From Cupriavidus metallidurans CH34 (GTDB lineage: Bacteria > Pseudomonadota > Gammaproteobacteria > Burkholderiales > Burkholderiaceae), in contig NC_007973.1 of assembly GCF_000196015.1 (NCBI RefSeq), positions 3,864,090 through 3,928,089 of the forward strand: a stretch of DNA of 64,000 bases, written 5' to 3'. The position numbers and the translations under genes are program-made. The notes under the pieces are model-generated. The model had not been told where the DNA came from, ran no database searches, and worked only from the letters and a program-made list of their open reading frames with translations. Below are positions 1-9,292 of this stretch, in pieces. Position 1 is the stretch's first letter. Each line of letters starts with the position of its first letter.

Positions 1-671
1 TGAGGGCCGATGGCGGTGCCCGCCATGCCCGCGTTGGCCAGTTCCTTCAGGTATTCGTCGACCGACAGGCGCTTGGTGTTGACGCGCAATGTCATTGGCG
101 GGCGGACATTGACGCTCTCTGCCAATGCCATCCATCGATCCGGGTATGCGGCGCGGAGTTGCTCAAGCCACCACGTGGGCAGGTTCCAGCGCGCTTCCTC
201 GTCCTTGGCGATCGCGTCCATCAGGGCCTTGCGCTCACGCAGGAACCGGCGCAGTACTGCGTTGACGAGCCCGCGCGCGTGGGCGGTCTTTGGCTCCGAG
301 GCCGCCGCGCTGACGGCCTGATCGACGACGGTGAAGTCGGAGTAGCCGCCGCGTCCGACCTTGCTCCGATCGCCCTCCTCGCCTTCGAGCAGCAGCGCGA
401 GCGCCACGGCCAGCAGGGAGTCGACCAGCGCGCCGGGCGGGCGTGTGACCAGTTGCGTCACCAGGGCGCGTGTGGCGCCGAACTGCCGCACGGTGCGATA
501 GGCCAGGTCCTGGATGGCGCCGCGCGTCGCGGCATCGCGCACGCGGTCCAGGCGCAGCAGGTTGGTGGCGTCCTCGATGGCTTGCGGCAGGGCCGTGCCT
601 TCATGGACGCCGCGTACTGCAGCGGCGGCGCCGAGCATCTGGAAGGCAAGGGAATCTGGTGGCAGGCGCAT
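1..671 (-). CDS. rsmB: 16S rRNA m5C967 methyltransferase RsmB (partial, runs off the left edge)
   Basis: RsmB (Sun/Fmu) methylates C967 of 16S rRNA using S-adenosylmethionine. Only about the first 223 codons lie in the window: the NusB-like RNA-binding domain (residues about 10-145) with the family signature GLVNAVLRRFLRE around residues 134-146, and the beginning of the linker to the methyltransferase domain. The catalytic cysteines are outside the window. I start at the ATG at 671 (MRLPPDSLAF...), which fits the usual N-terminus of the family. It lies downstream of def, fmt and htpX on the same strand, the order typical of Cupriavidus/Ralstonia. The annotation comes from the translated domain pattern and this context. 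Confidence 0.9.
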   Translation of the reverse strand, partial: MRLPPDSLAFQMLGAAAAVRGVHEGTALPQAIEDATNLLRLDRVRDAATRGAIQDLAYRTVRQFGATRALVTQLVTRPPGALVDSLLAVALALLLEGEEGDRSKVGRGGYSDFTVVDQAVSAAASEPKTAHARGLVNAVLRRFLRERKALMDAIAKDEEARWNLPTWWLEQLRAAYPDRWMALAESVNVRPPMTLRVNTKRLSVDEYLKELANAGMAGTAIGP

Positions 672-732
672 GGGAAATACCGGAAATCTGCAAAAAACGG
701 GTGGTACGGGCCGTCGGGCGCGTGCGGATACG

Positions 733-768
733 AAAAAGCCCGCCGGCTCCTGACGGAACACAGCGGGC
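733..768 (-). terminator. Possible intrinsic terminator between htpX and rsmB
   Basis: On the minus strand, GCCCGC and GCGGGC arms (738-743 and 763-768) enclose a 19-base loop and are followed by five T residues (733-737). The loop is large and the stem short, so it is a weak candidate for ending the def-fmt-htpX transcript before rsmB. Confidence 0.35.
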
Positions 769-816
769 AGTTTACCCGTTACCTGGCATGAGCCCCCGGA
801 AACGTGGCAATGCGCG

Positions 817-1677
817 TCAGGCCGGGTAGGTGCCGGTCTGCGCCATCTGCATCAGGCGCGCGATCCGTTCCTCCGTGGCGGGGTGGGTCGAGAACAGGTT
901 CGCGATCCCGCCGCCCGAGAGCGGATTCATGATCATCATCTGCGCCGTGGCCGGATGCTCCTCGGCGGCCTGGAACGGAATGCCCTGGGCGTAGCGATGG
1001 ATCTTGTCGAGCGCGCTGGCCAGGGCCTGCGGGTCTCCGCTGATCTCCGCGCCGCCGCGGTCGGCCTCGAATTCGCGGGCCCGCGAGATCGCCATCTGGA
1101 TCAATGATGCCGCCAGCGGCGCCAGGATCGCCACGGCGATGGCGGCAATCGGATTCGAGCGGTTGCCGTTCTCGTCGCGCCCGCCGAAGAACATCGCCAT
1201 ATTGGCCAGCGCGGAAATGGCGCCGGCCATCGTCGCGGCGATGGTCGAGGTCAGGATGTCGCGATGCTTCACGTGCGCGAGTTCGTGGGCCATCACGCCG
1301 CGCAGTTCGCGGTCCGACAGCACCCGCAGGATGCCCGTGGTGGCGGCCACCGCCGCGTGCTCGGGATTGCGGCCCGTGGCAAACGCGTTTGGCGCGTCCT
1401 CGTTGATCAGGTACACGCGCGGCATCGGCAGGCCGGCACGCTGCGAAAGCTCGTGCACCATGTTGTAGAACTGCGGCGCGGTGCTGGCATCCACTTCCTG
1501 CGCGTTGTACATGCGCAGGACCATCTTGTCCGAGAACCAGTAGGAGAAGAAGTTCATGCCGAGCGCGATCAGCAGGGCGAATGTCATGCCGTTGCGTCCG
1601 CCGATCATGCCGCCGATCACAACGAACAGCGCCGTGATCGCGGCCATCAGCATGAAGGTCTTGACCCAGTTGAACAT
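817..1677 (-). CDS. htpX: Membrane zinc metalloprotease HtpX
   Basis: HtpX is an M48-family inner-membrane protease that helps degrade misfolded membrane proteins. The 286-residue product has the usual family length. Two N-terminal membrane segments (about residues 7-26 and 30-48) precede the zinc motif HELAH at residues 131-135; a later E within the AREFEAD stretch is the expected third zinc ligand. Two more hydrophobic stretches follow around residues 150-195. It starts at the ATG at 1677 and lies between fmt and rsmB on the minus strand. No heat-shock promoter could be made out by eye in the 164 bases separating it from fmt. Confidence 0.95.
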   Translation of the reverse strand: MFNWVKTFMLMAAITALFVVIGGMIGGRNGMTFALLIALGMNFFSYWFSDKMVLRMYNAQEVDASTAPQFYNMVHELSQRAGLPMPRVYLINEDAPNAFATGRNPEHAAVAATTGILRVLSDRELRGVMAHELAHVKHRDILTSTIAATMAGAISALANMAMFFGGRDENGNRSNPIAAIAVAILAPLAASLIQMAISRAREFEADRGGAEISGDPQALASALDKIHRYAQGIPFQAAEEHPATAQMMIMNPLSGGGIANLFSTHPATEERIARLMQMAQTGTYPA

Positions 1678-1841
1678 GGCTTGATCTCCAGATCGTCTGT
1701 CAGTCGCGTGCCACGCCCCTGCGTGGACACGATAACGGTTAGATAGGGTGCGAACCGTGGAAATTCAATGCCGGAGGCGGTGTTTTACGCATTGTGATAA
1801 TCCGGCGTCACATTGCTGCAGCACTCGCCACGCAGTGCCCG

Positions 1842-2840
1842 CTAGGCGCCGGCAATCAGGCAGCGCGTTCCCGGTGGCAGCGGCATGGCCTGCAGGAACT
1901 GTTGCGCCGGCTGGCGCCGGCCGCCGGGCTTCTGCAGCTCGGTGACCTGCAGGGCGCTGCCATTGCCGCAGGCGATGATCACGCCGGCTGTGTCGGCGGC
2001 CAGGATCGTACCCGGGGGATGCGGCAGGCTCGTGGCGGCAGCCAGCGGCAGCGCCTGCCAGCACTTGATGATGGTGTCGCCGACTTGCACCGTGGCGCCC
2101 GGGAACGGATTGAAGGCGCGGATCTGGTTCGCCAGTTCGATGGCCGGGCGCGTCAGGTCGAGCGGTGCCTCATCCTTAGCGATCTTTTCCGCGTAGGTGA
2201 CGCCGGCTTCGGGCTGCGGCGTGGCGGTGAGCGGCTGGCCTGCGGCGAGCTGGCGCAGCGCGTCCACGATCATGCGCCCGCCGAGCGCGGCCAGTGTGTC
2301 ATGCAGCGTGCCGGTACTGTCCTGGGGGCCGATCGGCGTGGACTCGCGCGACAGCATCGCGCCGGTGTCGAGCCCCTCGTCCATCTGCATCAGCGTGATG
2401 CCGGTCTCCGGGTCCCCCGCCTCGATCGCGCGGTGGATCGGCGCGGCGCCGCGCCACCGCGGCAGCAGCGAGGCATGGATATTCAGGCAGCCATGACGCG
2501 GCAACTCAAGGACTTCGGTCGGCAGAATCAGCCCGTAGGCGGCCACCACCATCACATCGGGTGCGATTTCCGCGAGCGTGTCGACGGCCGCGCCGGCTTC
2601 CTCCGGATACTTGCCCTGGCGGCGCAACGAGCGTGGCTGCAGCACTGGGCCCAGGCCGGCCTCGACGGCAAACTGTTTGACCGGGCTGGCCTGCAATTGC
2701 ATGCCGCGGCCGGCGGGCCGGTCTGGCTGGGTCAGCACGGCGACCACCGGAAATCCGGCAGCGTGAATGGCCTCAAGGGCGACGCGCGCGAATTCCGGCG
2801 TTCCCGCAAAAGCGACGCGCAGTGGCTGGGCTTGGGTCAT
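1842..2840 (-). CDS. fmt: Methionyl-tRNA formyltransferase
   Basis: Fmt formylates initiator Met-tRNA with 10-formyl-tetrahydrofolate. The 332-residue protein carries the formyltransferase signature: N120 and H122 in [18 protein letters not shown] and D158 in MDEGLDTG, which correspond to N109, H111 and D147 of the E. coli enzyme with a constant 11-residue offset. The C-terminal OB-like domain contains the AFNPFPGA motif. I use the ATG at 2840 (MTQAQPLRV...) because an upstream in-frame extension is not conserved-looking. The gene follows def on the same strand, the classic def-fmt pair whose products add and remove the formyl group. Confidence 0.96.
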   Translation of the reverse strand: MTQAQPLRVAFAGTPEFARVALEAIHAAGFPVVAVLTQPDRPAGRGMQLQASPVKQFAVEAGLGPVLQPRSLRRQGKYPEEAGAAVDTLAEIAPDVMVVAAYGLILPTEVLELPRHGCLNIHASLLPRWRGAAPIHRAIEAGDPETGITLMQMDEGLDTGAMLSRESTPIGPQDSTGTLHDTLAALGGRMIVDALRQLAAGQPLTATPQPEAGVTYAEKIAKDEAPLDLTRPAIELANQIRAFNPFPGATVQVGDTIIKCWQALPLAAATSLPHPPGTILAADTAGVIIACGNGSALQVTELQKPGGRRQPAQQFLQAMPLPPGTRCLIAGA

Positions 2841-2955
2841 GACGATATTCCGCAATGAAAACGACACCGGCCGCATAGCGGCCGGGTACGTATGTGTTCT
2901 TCGGAAGCTGTAACCTTAGCAGAGGCGTTTCCGCTTCCGCGCGATTGTTACATCC

Positions 2956-3462
2956 TTACATGCGCGAGCGCACGCGCTTCTGGAGCTTGCTCTTGATGCG
3001 TTGGAGCTTGAGTGGCGACAGATATTCCACGAATACCTTGCCGTCGAGGTGATCGATCTCGTGCTGTATACATACAGCGAGCAGATCGTCGGCGTCGAGC
3101 TCGAACGCTTCGCCCTTCTCGTCGAGCGCGCGTACCTTGACGCGATCCGGGCGCTCCACGCGGTCATAGACTTCGGGCACCGACAGGCAGCCCTCTTCCC
3201 ATACCTTGCGGTTCTCGCTGGCCCAAGTGACCTCGGGGTTGATGAACACCATCAACTCGTCGCGGCTCTCGGAAATGTCGATCACGATCACGCGCTCGTG
3301 CACGTCCACTTGCGTCGCGGCCAGGCCGATGCCGGGCGCTTCGTACATGGTTTCGGCCATGTCTTTCACGAGCTGGCGGATGCGGTCGTCCACCACCTCC
3401 ACGGGCTTGGCCACTTTGTGCAGGCGAGGATCGGGGTAGGTGAGGATGTCGAGTTTTGCCAT
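2956..3462 (-). CDS. def: Peptide deformylase
   Basis: Removes the N-formyl group from nascent proteins. The 168-residue product has all three family motifs: GIGLAATQ (residues 44-51), EGCLS (90-94, metal-binding Cys92) and QHEIDH (133-138, metal-binding His134 and His138 with catalytic Glu135). The start is the ATG at 3462; a TTG five codons upstream is unlikely. It is transcribed divergently from the LysM gene, so the 164 bases between 3463 and 3626 should hold both promoters. Confidence 0.97.
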   Translation of the reverse strand: MAKLDILTYPDPRLHKVAKPVEVVDDRIRQLVKDMAETMYEAPGIGLAATQVDVHERVIVIDISESRDELMVFINPEVTWASENRKVWEEGCLSVPEVYDRVERPDRVKVRALDEKGEAFELDADDLLAVCIQHEIDHLDGKVFVEYLSPLKLQRIKSKLQKRVRSRM

Positions 3463-3626
3463 GATGCTCGGGCGCAACGCCGGGTGCTGTCCACGGTCCA
3501 GCCGCCGTTGCGGCGACCGGGGTTTCCATGCAGAATCGGGGCGCTAGTACAAAAATTCAAGGCGCGCCGCAGCAGGCACGCTCTACCTAGGGTCAATCCG
3601 GTCGTTCTCCCGACCGGTTCAGGAAA

Positions 3627-4802
3627 ATGCGCGATCTTACCAAAGAACAGGCGGCGTCGGGCCGCAGGCTGCACGCGTTCACCCTCGCCATCTTGAGTGT
3701 CGCAGGGATCACAACTGGGGCGACCATGGCGGTTCAGGCCGCTGACCTGAGCGTCTCGCCGGTCCAGCTTGCGGAGGCCGATCGCACGGCACAGCAGGGC
3801 ATCCCCGTTGCCGACCTCTCGCCCAATGCGCCCAGTCAGTATACGGTGCGTTCGGGCGACACGCTTTGGGGCATTTCCGGACAGTACCTGCGCCAGCCCT
3901 GGCGCTGGCCCCAGCTGTGGGGCATGAACCGGCAGCAGGTCCACAATCCTCACCTGATCTATCCGGGCCAGATTCTTTATCTGGTCCAGCGCGATGGCCG
4001 CGCCTACCTGTCCACCAACCCTCCGGGCGGTGCCAGCGGCGACGTCCGCCTGTCCCCGCGCATTCGCGGGAATGGTGGCGACGGCGAGGCCATCCAGAGC
4101 ATTGCCTCCAGCGATATCGAGCCGTTCCTGATCCGTCCGCTCGTCGTTGACCAAGGCACGGTGGATACCTCGGCGCGCATCGTCGCTCTGCCCGACGCCC
4201 GTGTCTATATGGGGCGCGGTGACATGGCCTACGCGCGTGGCATTGCGCCGGCCGACGCCTCGCTCGGCAGCGACTGGCAGGCATTCCGGCCGGCCAGCCC
4301 CGTGCTCGATCCGGTCACCGGCCGGGTAATCGGCTTCGAGGCGGCTTACGAAGGCAGCGTGCGCGTGACGCGCGGACCCGAGGGCCCCAACGCGGTGACC
4401 ACGGTCCAGGCCACCCAGTCCCTGCAGGAAATCGGTCCGGGATCGCTGCTGCTGCCGCAGCCGCAGCGCGAACTGATCCGCTATGTGCCGCATGCTCCCG
4501 ATGGTGAAGTCGAGGGACGTGTCGCCGCGGTGTATGGCGGCGTGCGCTATGGCGGCGCCAAGCAGATCGTGGTGCTCAATATTGGCGCCAACGCCGGTCT
4601 GGAGCCGGGCCACGTGCTGGCGCTCTCGAGCGATGGCGGCCACGTCGCCGATCCGACCGATGGCAATCGCGCTATCGAGTTGCCCGATGATCGCTACGGT
4701 CTCGCGTACGTCTACCGCGTGTTCCCGGGCGTTGCGTACGCGCTGGTGACCGACGCGTCCAACGTGATGAAGGTTGGCGATATCGCCTCGACGCCGCGCT
4801 GA
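3627..4802 (+). CDS. LysM peptidoglycan-binding protein
   Basis: A 391-residue secreted or periplasmic protein. A basic N-terminus followed by a hydrophobic segment (about residues 15-38, ending MAVQAA-D) looks like a signal peptide. A single LysM domain spans about residues 71-120 (YTVRSGDTLWGISGQYL ... HNPHLIYPGQILYL), which should bind peptidoglycan. The remaining 270 residues have no catalytic motif I recognise; a repeated hydrophobic pattern suggests a beta-rich domain. Such a LysM protein is commonly found between def and dprA in Cupriavidus and Ralstonia. The ATG at 3627 is the natural start. A role in envelope maintenance is inferred only from the domain. Confidence 0.85.
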   Translation: MRDLTKEQAASGRRLHAFTLAILSVAGITTGATMAVQAADLSVSPVQLAEADRTAQQGIPVADLSPNAPSQYTVRSGDTLWGISGQYLRQPWRWPQLWGMNRQQVHNPHLIYPGQILYLVQRDGRAYLSTNPPGGASGDVRLSPRIRGNGGDGEAIQSIASSDIEPFLIRPLVVDQGTVDTSARIVALPDARVYMGRGDMAYARGIAPADASLGSDWQAFRPASPVLDPVTGRVIGFEAAYEGSVRVTRGPEGPNAVTTVQATQSLQEIGPGSLLLPQPQRELIRYVPHAPDGEVEGRVAAVYGGVRYGGAKQIVVLNIGANAGLEPGHVLALSSDGGHVADPTDGNRAIELPDDRYGLAYVYRVFPGVAYALVTDASNVMKVGDIASTPR

Positions 4803-4840
4803 CCAGGGCGCGTGCCCTGCCACGCGCCGCATCGTTGCCG

Positions 4841-5956
4841 ATGACCGATTCGACTCGCGATCCCGCCGAGGTCGCAGCCTGGCTGCGGCTAACGGCGACG
4901 CCGGGCGTCAGCGCACTGGCCGGACGACGCCTGCTGGCGAAGTTCGGCCTGCCGCAGACTGTGCTCGCCCAGAACCTGGCAAGCCTGCGTGAAGTGGTGG
5001 ATGCCAAGGTGGCGTGTGTATTGAACGCGCCGCTGGATGCCGCCATGTCGGCGTTGATCGACCGGACGGTTGCGTGGTTGGCCGATGCCCGCCATGCCAT
5101 GGTCACGATGGCCGATGCCGGTTACCCGGCGGGCCTGCTCGATCTGGCCGACCCTCCCCTGCTGCTCTATATCAATGGAGACCCTGCCCGTCTGGCCGGC
5201 CCAGCGCTTGGCATGGTCGGCGCGCGCAAGGCGACAACGCAAGGCGCGCGCGATGCCCAGGCATTTGCATCAGCGTTTTCCAATGCCGGATGGACAGTGG
5301 TGTCCGGCCTTGCGCTCGGCATCGACGCCGCAGCCCACGCCGGGGCACTTGAGGGGCCGGGCGGCACCGTGGCAGTGATCGGGACGGGCGCCGACATCGT
5401 CTACCCGGGCAGGCATCATGCGCTGGCACATCGGATCGTCGACGCGGGCGGTGCCATCGTCAGCGAGTTTGCACTCGGCACGCCCGGGTTGCCGAACCAC
5501 TTTCCGCGTCGCAACCGTATCATTGCGGCGCTGTCTCGCGGCGTGCTGGTGGTGGAGGCGGCGGAGCGGTCGGGTTCGCTGATTACGGCGCGGCTGGCGT
5601 CCGAGATCGGCAGGGAGGTATTCGCGATGCCGGGATCGATCCATGCGGAGCTGGCCCGAGGCTGCCACAAGCTGATCCGTCAGGGGGCCAAGCTGGTCGA
5701 GACACCGGCCGACGTGTTCGAGGAGTTCGGCGATCCGGGCGGGGTGGCTTCTGTCGCCCCGGTACCCGTACCCGATTCGGCGCCAGTGCCCGGTGATCCG
5801 TTCGGCGCCGCCCTCGCCTATGATCCTGTCACGTTCGATGCGTTGTGCGAGCGGTCTGGTCTCGCGCCGCATATGGCGGCGGCAATGCTTCTGGAGCTTG
5901 AGCTTGGGGGAACGGTCGAACGCATGGCCGGCAATCGTTACCGACGTCTGGCATGA
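4841..5956 (+). CDS. dprA: DNA-processing protein DprA
   Basis: DprA (Smf) loads RecA onto incoming single-stranded DNA during natural transformation. The 371-residue product has an N-terminal helical region, the Rossmann-like DprA domain with GMVGARKATTQG, VVSGLALGIDAAAHAGAL, GTGADIVYP and SEFALGTPGLPNHFPRRNRIIAALS, and a C-terminal winged-helix segment (last ~65 residues). The ATG at 4841 is preferred over a TTG two codons upstream. It follows the LysM gene by 38 bases and precedes the thioredoxin-like gene by 36, so the three may be cotranscribed. Competence in this organism is not shown by the presence of dprA alone. Confidence 0.95.
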   Translation: MTDSTRDPAEVAAWLRLTATPGVSALAGRRLLAKFGLPQTVLAQNLASLREVVDAKVACVLNAPLDAAMSALIDRTVAWLADARHAMVTMADAGYPAGLLDLADPPLLLYINGDPARLAGPALGMVGARKATTQGARDAQAFASAFSNAGWTVVSGLALGIDAAAHAGALEGPGGTVAVIGTGADIVYPGRHHALAHRIVDAGGAIVSEFALGTPGLPNHFPRRNRIIAALSRGVLVVEAAERSGSLITARLASEIGREVFAMPGSIHAELARGCHKLIRQGAKLVETPADVFEEFGDPGGVASVAPVPVPDSAPVPGDPFGAALAYDPVTFDALCERSGLAPHMAAAMLLELELGGTVERMAGNRYRRLA

Positions 5957-5992
5957 TCCGCGGTATCGCAACCGTCTCATTTTTTGTGCGCA

Positions 5993-6382
5993 ATGACCGT
6001 TTACTTCCCCGAGCGAGATCTCGCAGCCATCCGTCAGGCTCTGGCGGCGCGCCCAGGCGGCCGTCTGGTTGCGTGCCTGTGCGCCGACTGGTGTGGGACC
6101 TGCAAGGAATATGTGAGCGGGTTTGCGGCGTTGGCGGCACGCTATCCGGACGACTGTTTTGTCTGGGTCGATATCGAAACCCATGCCGATCGGCTGGGTG
6201 AGGACATCGATATCGAAAACTTTCCTACTGTATTGATTCAGCCCATTGCCGGAGGGGCACCGCACTTTTACGGAACGGTGTTGCCCCACCTGGAAGTTCT
6301 GGACCGGATGCTGGTGCGTGGCAGTGCGATGCCGGCAACGGCGTCGGAGATTCCTCAAGTGCTCGACTGGTTGCTTGGGTAG
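5993..6382 (+). CDS. Thioredoxin-like protein
   Basis: A 129-residue thioredoxin-fold protein with the active-site motif WCGTC (within CADWCGTCKEY, about residues 24-33), similar in spirit to WCGPC of thioredoxins. The cis-proline segment appears as NFPTVLIQP. No signal peptide is seen, so it is probably cytoplasmic. It probably acts in disulfide exchange, but the partner is unknown. The ATG at 5993 is used; a TTG three codons upstream is less likely. It lies just downstream of dprA and 175 bases before the topoisomerase gene. Confidence 0.85.
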   Translation: MTVYFPERDLAAIRQALAARPGGRLVACLCADWCGTCKEYVSGFAALAARYPDDCFVWVDIETHADRLGEDIDIENFPTVLIQPIAGGAPHFYGTVLPHLEVLDRMLVRGSAMPATASEIPQVLDWLLG

Positions 6383-6557
6383 GAAGCAGGCCGGCGTTGC
6401 GTGGTGCCGCGTTTGGGCGCGGCATCAGCTTGCACCGCCGTCCGAACCGCGCTTATTATTGGCGCCTCAAAGCCCAGCCGTGCTGTTTACATAGTTTGTC
6501 GTGAATTTCAAGAGGCGCGAACTGCCCTTGCGCAGTGGTGCCACAAGGACCCGTTGA

Positions 6558-9233
6558 ATGTCTAAAGCCCTCATCATCGCGGAAAAGCCATCGGTCGCCG
6601 CCGATATCGCGCGCGCCCTCGGGGGCTTTACCAAGCACGACGAGTATTTCGAGAGCGACGACTACGTGCTGTCCTCGGCCGTCGGTCACTTGGTAGAGAT
6701 CGCGGCGCCCGACGATTACGAGGTGAAGCGTGGCAAGTGGAGCTTCGCCAATCTGCCGGTGATCCCGCCGCACTTCGATCTGCGCCCGATCGCCAAGACC
6801 GAGTCTCGCCTCAAGGTGCTGAACCGCCTGATCAAGCGCAAGGACGTGACCGCGCTGATCAATGCCTGTGACGCGGGGCGCGAAGGGGAACTGATCTTCC
6901 GACTGATCGCCCAGCAGGCCAAGGCCAAGCAGCCGGTGCGCCGCCTGTGGCTGCAGTCGATGACGCCGCAGGCCATCCGCGACGGGTTTGCCGCGCTGCG
7001 CGAGGACGAGGAAATGCTCCCGCTGGCCGACGCGGCCCGCTGCCGCTCCGAAGCCGACTGGCTGGTCGGCATCAACGGCACGCGTGCCATGACGGCCTTC
7101 AACAGCAAGGGCGGCGGCTTTTTCCTGACCACCGTGGGCCGGGTACAGACGCCGACGCTGTCGATCGTGGTCGAGCGCGAGGAGAAGATCAAACACTTCG
7201 TCCCCCGCGACTACTGGGAGGTGCGGGCTGAGTTCATCGCCGCCGCGGGCCTCTATGAGGGTCGCTGGTTCGACCCGAAGTTCAAGAAGAACGAATTCGA
7301 TCCCGAGGCGCGCGACTCGCGCCTGTGGAGCGAGGCGGAAGCCAAGAGCATCGTGGCGGCCTGCCGTGACAAGCAAGGCACGGTCACCGAGGAGTCCAAG
7401 CCGTCGACGCAGCAGTCGCCTGCCCTGTTCGACCTGACCACCCTGCAGCGCGAAGCCAACTCGCGCTTTGGATTCTCGGCCAAGAACACGTTGGGCCTGG
7501 CGCAGGCGCTGTACGAAAAGCACAAGGTGCTGACGTACCCGCGTACCGATGCGCGCGCGCTGCCGGAGGACTACCTGGACACGGTCAAGCAGACCATGGA
7601 CATGCTGGCCGACAGCTCGCCGAACTATCTGCCGCACGCGAAGAAAATTCTGTCGAGCGGCTGGGTGAAGCCGAACAAGCGGATCTTCGACAACAGCAAG
7701 ATCAGCGATCACTTCGCTATCATCCCGACCCTGCAGGCGCCCAAGAACCTGTCCGAGCCCGAGCAGAAGCTGTACGACCTGGTCGTGCGACGCTTCCTGG
7801 CGGTGTTCTTCCCGACCGCCGAGTTCCAGGTGACCACGCGGATCACCGAGGTTGCCGGCCACCACTTCAAGACCGAGGGCAAGATCCTGGTCAATCCGGG
7901 CTGGCTGGTGATCTACGGCCGCGAGGCGCAGGGCAAGGACGACAAGGACGCCAACCTGGTGCCGGTGCAGAAGGACGAGAAGGTCAAGACCGACAAGGTC
8001 GAGTCCGTCGGCCTGACCACGCGCCCGCCGGCCCGCTATAACGAAGCGACGCTGCTGTCGGCCATGGAAGGTGCCGGCAAGCTCGTGGACGACGATGCGC
8101 TACGCGAGGCGATGGCAGGCAAGGGCCTGGGCACGCCAGCCACGCGCGCGGCCATCATCGAAGGCTTGCTGGCTGAGAAGTATCTGGTCCGCGAAGGCCG
8201 CGAGCTGATTCCCACGGCCAAGGCGTTCCAGCTGATGACGCTGTTGCGCGGGCTGGGCGTGGAGGAACTGACCCAGGCCGAACTGACGGGTGAGTGGGAA
8301 CACAAGTTGTCGCAGATCGAGCGCGGACGTCTGAAGCGTGACGAGTTCATGCGCGAGATCGCGCAGATGACGCAGCAGATCGTCAAGCGTGCCAAGGAAT
8401 ACGACAACGACACGATTCCAGGCGATTACGCGACGCTCGACACGCCGTGCCCGCAGTGCGGTGGCCAGGTCAAGGAGAACTACCGCCGCTTTGCCTGCAC
8501 GGCCTGCGAATTCTCGATCAGCAAGATCCCTGGCGGCCGCCAGTTCGAGATCGAGGAAGTCGAGGAACTGCTGCTGAAGAAGGAAATCGGCCCGTTGCAG
8601 GGATTCCGCAGCAAGATGGGCCGGCCGTTCGCGGCCATCCTGAAGTTGGCCAAGGATGACGACGGCAACTGGAAGATGGAGTTCGACTTCGGCCAGAACG
8701 ACGACGAAGGCGATGGCGAACCGGTGGACTTCAGCGAGCAGACCCCGGTCGGCAAGTGTCCGAAGTGCGGTGGCTCGGTCTACGAGCACGGCATGAAGTA
8801 CGTCTGCGAGAACGCCGTGGGCAGCGCGAAATCGTGCGACTTCACCAGCGGCAAGATCATCCTGCAGCAGGAAATCTCGCGTGAGCAGATCGGCAAGCTG
8901 CTGACGGATGGCAAGACCGACCTGCTGACTGGCTTCAAGTCGTCGCGTACCGGCCGCAACTTCAAGGCTTTCCTGGTCAAGCAGCCGGACGGTAAGATCG
9001 GGTTCGAGTTCGAGGCGCGTGAACCCAAGGCGGGCGCGGCGGCCAAGACCGCGAAGCCTGCGGCCAAGTCCGCGGCCAAGGCAGAGTCGGCACCGGCAAA
9101 GGTAGCCGCCAAGAAGGCGCCGGCGGCGAAGAAGGCCGCCACGAAGACGGCGACAAAGACGGCTGCTACGAAGACGGCTGCTGCCAAGAAGACGCGCGCA
9201 ACCACAAAGCAGACGGCCGAAGCCGAAGAGTAA
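6558..9233 (+). CDS. topB: DNA topoisomerase III with zinc-binding repeats and a Lys/Ala-rich tail
   Basis: Type IA topoisomerase that passes single strands to decatenate or relax DNA. The TOPRIM domain begins the protein (EKPSVAADIARAL, residues 9-21; DAGREGE, 105-111). The catalytic tyrosine is Y327 in LTYPRTDAR. Two cysteine-rich segments follow (CPQCGG...CTAC, and CPKCGG...CENAVGSAKSC), probable zinc or degenerate zinc modules. The last ~75 residues are almost entirely Ala, Lys and Thr (AAKKAPAAKKAATKTA-type repeats), like a histone H1 tail. At 891 residues it is longer than E. coli TopB (about 650) because of this C-terminal part. It ends at the TAA at 9231-9233, followed by a strong terminator. 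Confidence 0.93.
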   Translation: MSKALIIAEKPSVAADIARALGGFTKHDEYFESDDYVLSSAVGHLVEIAAPDDYEVKRGKWSFANLPVIPPHFDLRPIAKTESRLKVLNRLIKRKDVTALINACDAGREGELIFRLIAQQAKAKQPVRRLWLQSMTPQAIRDGFAALREDEEMLPLADAARCRSEADWLVGINGTRAMTAFNSKGGGFFLTTVGRVQTPTLSIVVEREEKIKHFVPRDYWEVRAEFIAAAGLYEGRWFDPKFKKNEFDPEARDSRLWSEAEAKSIVAACRDKQGTVTEESKPSTQQSPALFDLTTLQREANSRFGFSAKNTLGLAQALYEKHKVLTYPRTDARALPEDYLDTVKQTMDMLADSSPNYLPHAKKILSSGWVKPNKRIFDNSKISDHFAIIPTLQAPKNLSEPEQKLYDLVVRRFLAVFFPTAEFQVTTRITEVAGHHFKTEGKILVNPGWLVIYGREAQGKDDKDANLVPVQKDEKVKTDKVESVGLTTRPPARYNEATLLSAMEGAGKLVDDDALREAMAGKGLGTPATRAAIIEGLLAEKYLVREGRELIPTAKAFQLMTLLRGLGVEELTQAELTGEWEHKLSQIERGRLKRDEFMREIAQMTQQIVKRAKEYDNDTIPGDYATLDTPCPQCGGQVKENYRRFACTACEFSISKIPGGRQFEIEEVEELLLKKEIGPLQGFRSKMGRPFAAILKLAKDDDGNWKMEFDFGQNDDEGDGEPVDFSEQTPVGKCPKCGGSVYEHGMKYVCENAVGSAKSCDFTSGKIILQQEISREQIGKLLTDGKTDLLTGFKSSRTGRNFKAFLVKQPDGKIGFEFEAREPKAGAAAKTAKPAAKSAAKAESAPAKVAAKKAPAAKKAATKTATKTAATKTAAAKKTRATTKQTAEAEE

Positions 9234-9262
9234 TCACTTACCTTCTGGCATCACGGGAAGGT

Positions 9263-9292
9263 AAAACGGCGGGGCGCGAGCCCCGCCGTTTT
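9263..9292. terminator. Bidirectional terminator between topB and the LysR gene
   Basis: A perfect 13-base stem, AAAACGGCGGGGC (9263-9275) pairing with GCCCCGCCGTTTT (9280-9292), with a GCGA tetraloop. A-rich on one side and T-rich on the other, so it can end topB on the plus strand and the LysR gene on the minus strand, whose stop codon begins at its edge. A smaller TACCTTC/GAAGGTA dyad lies just before it. Confidence 0.85.

Noticed and set aside
159..791. Plus-strand frame over the rsmB region
   Set aside because: The minus strand encodes a convincing RsmB N-terminus; the plus frame does not resemble any protein.
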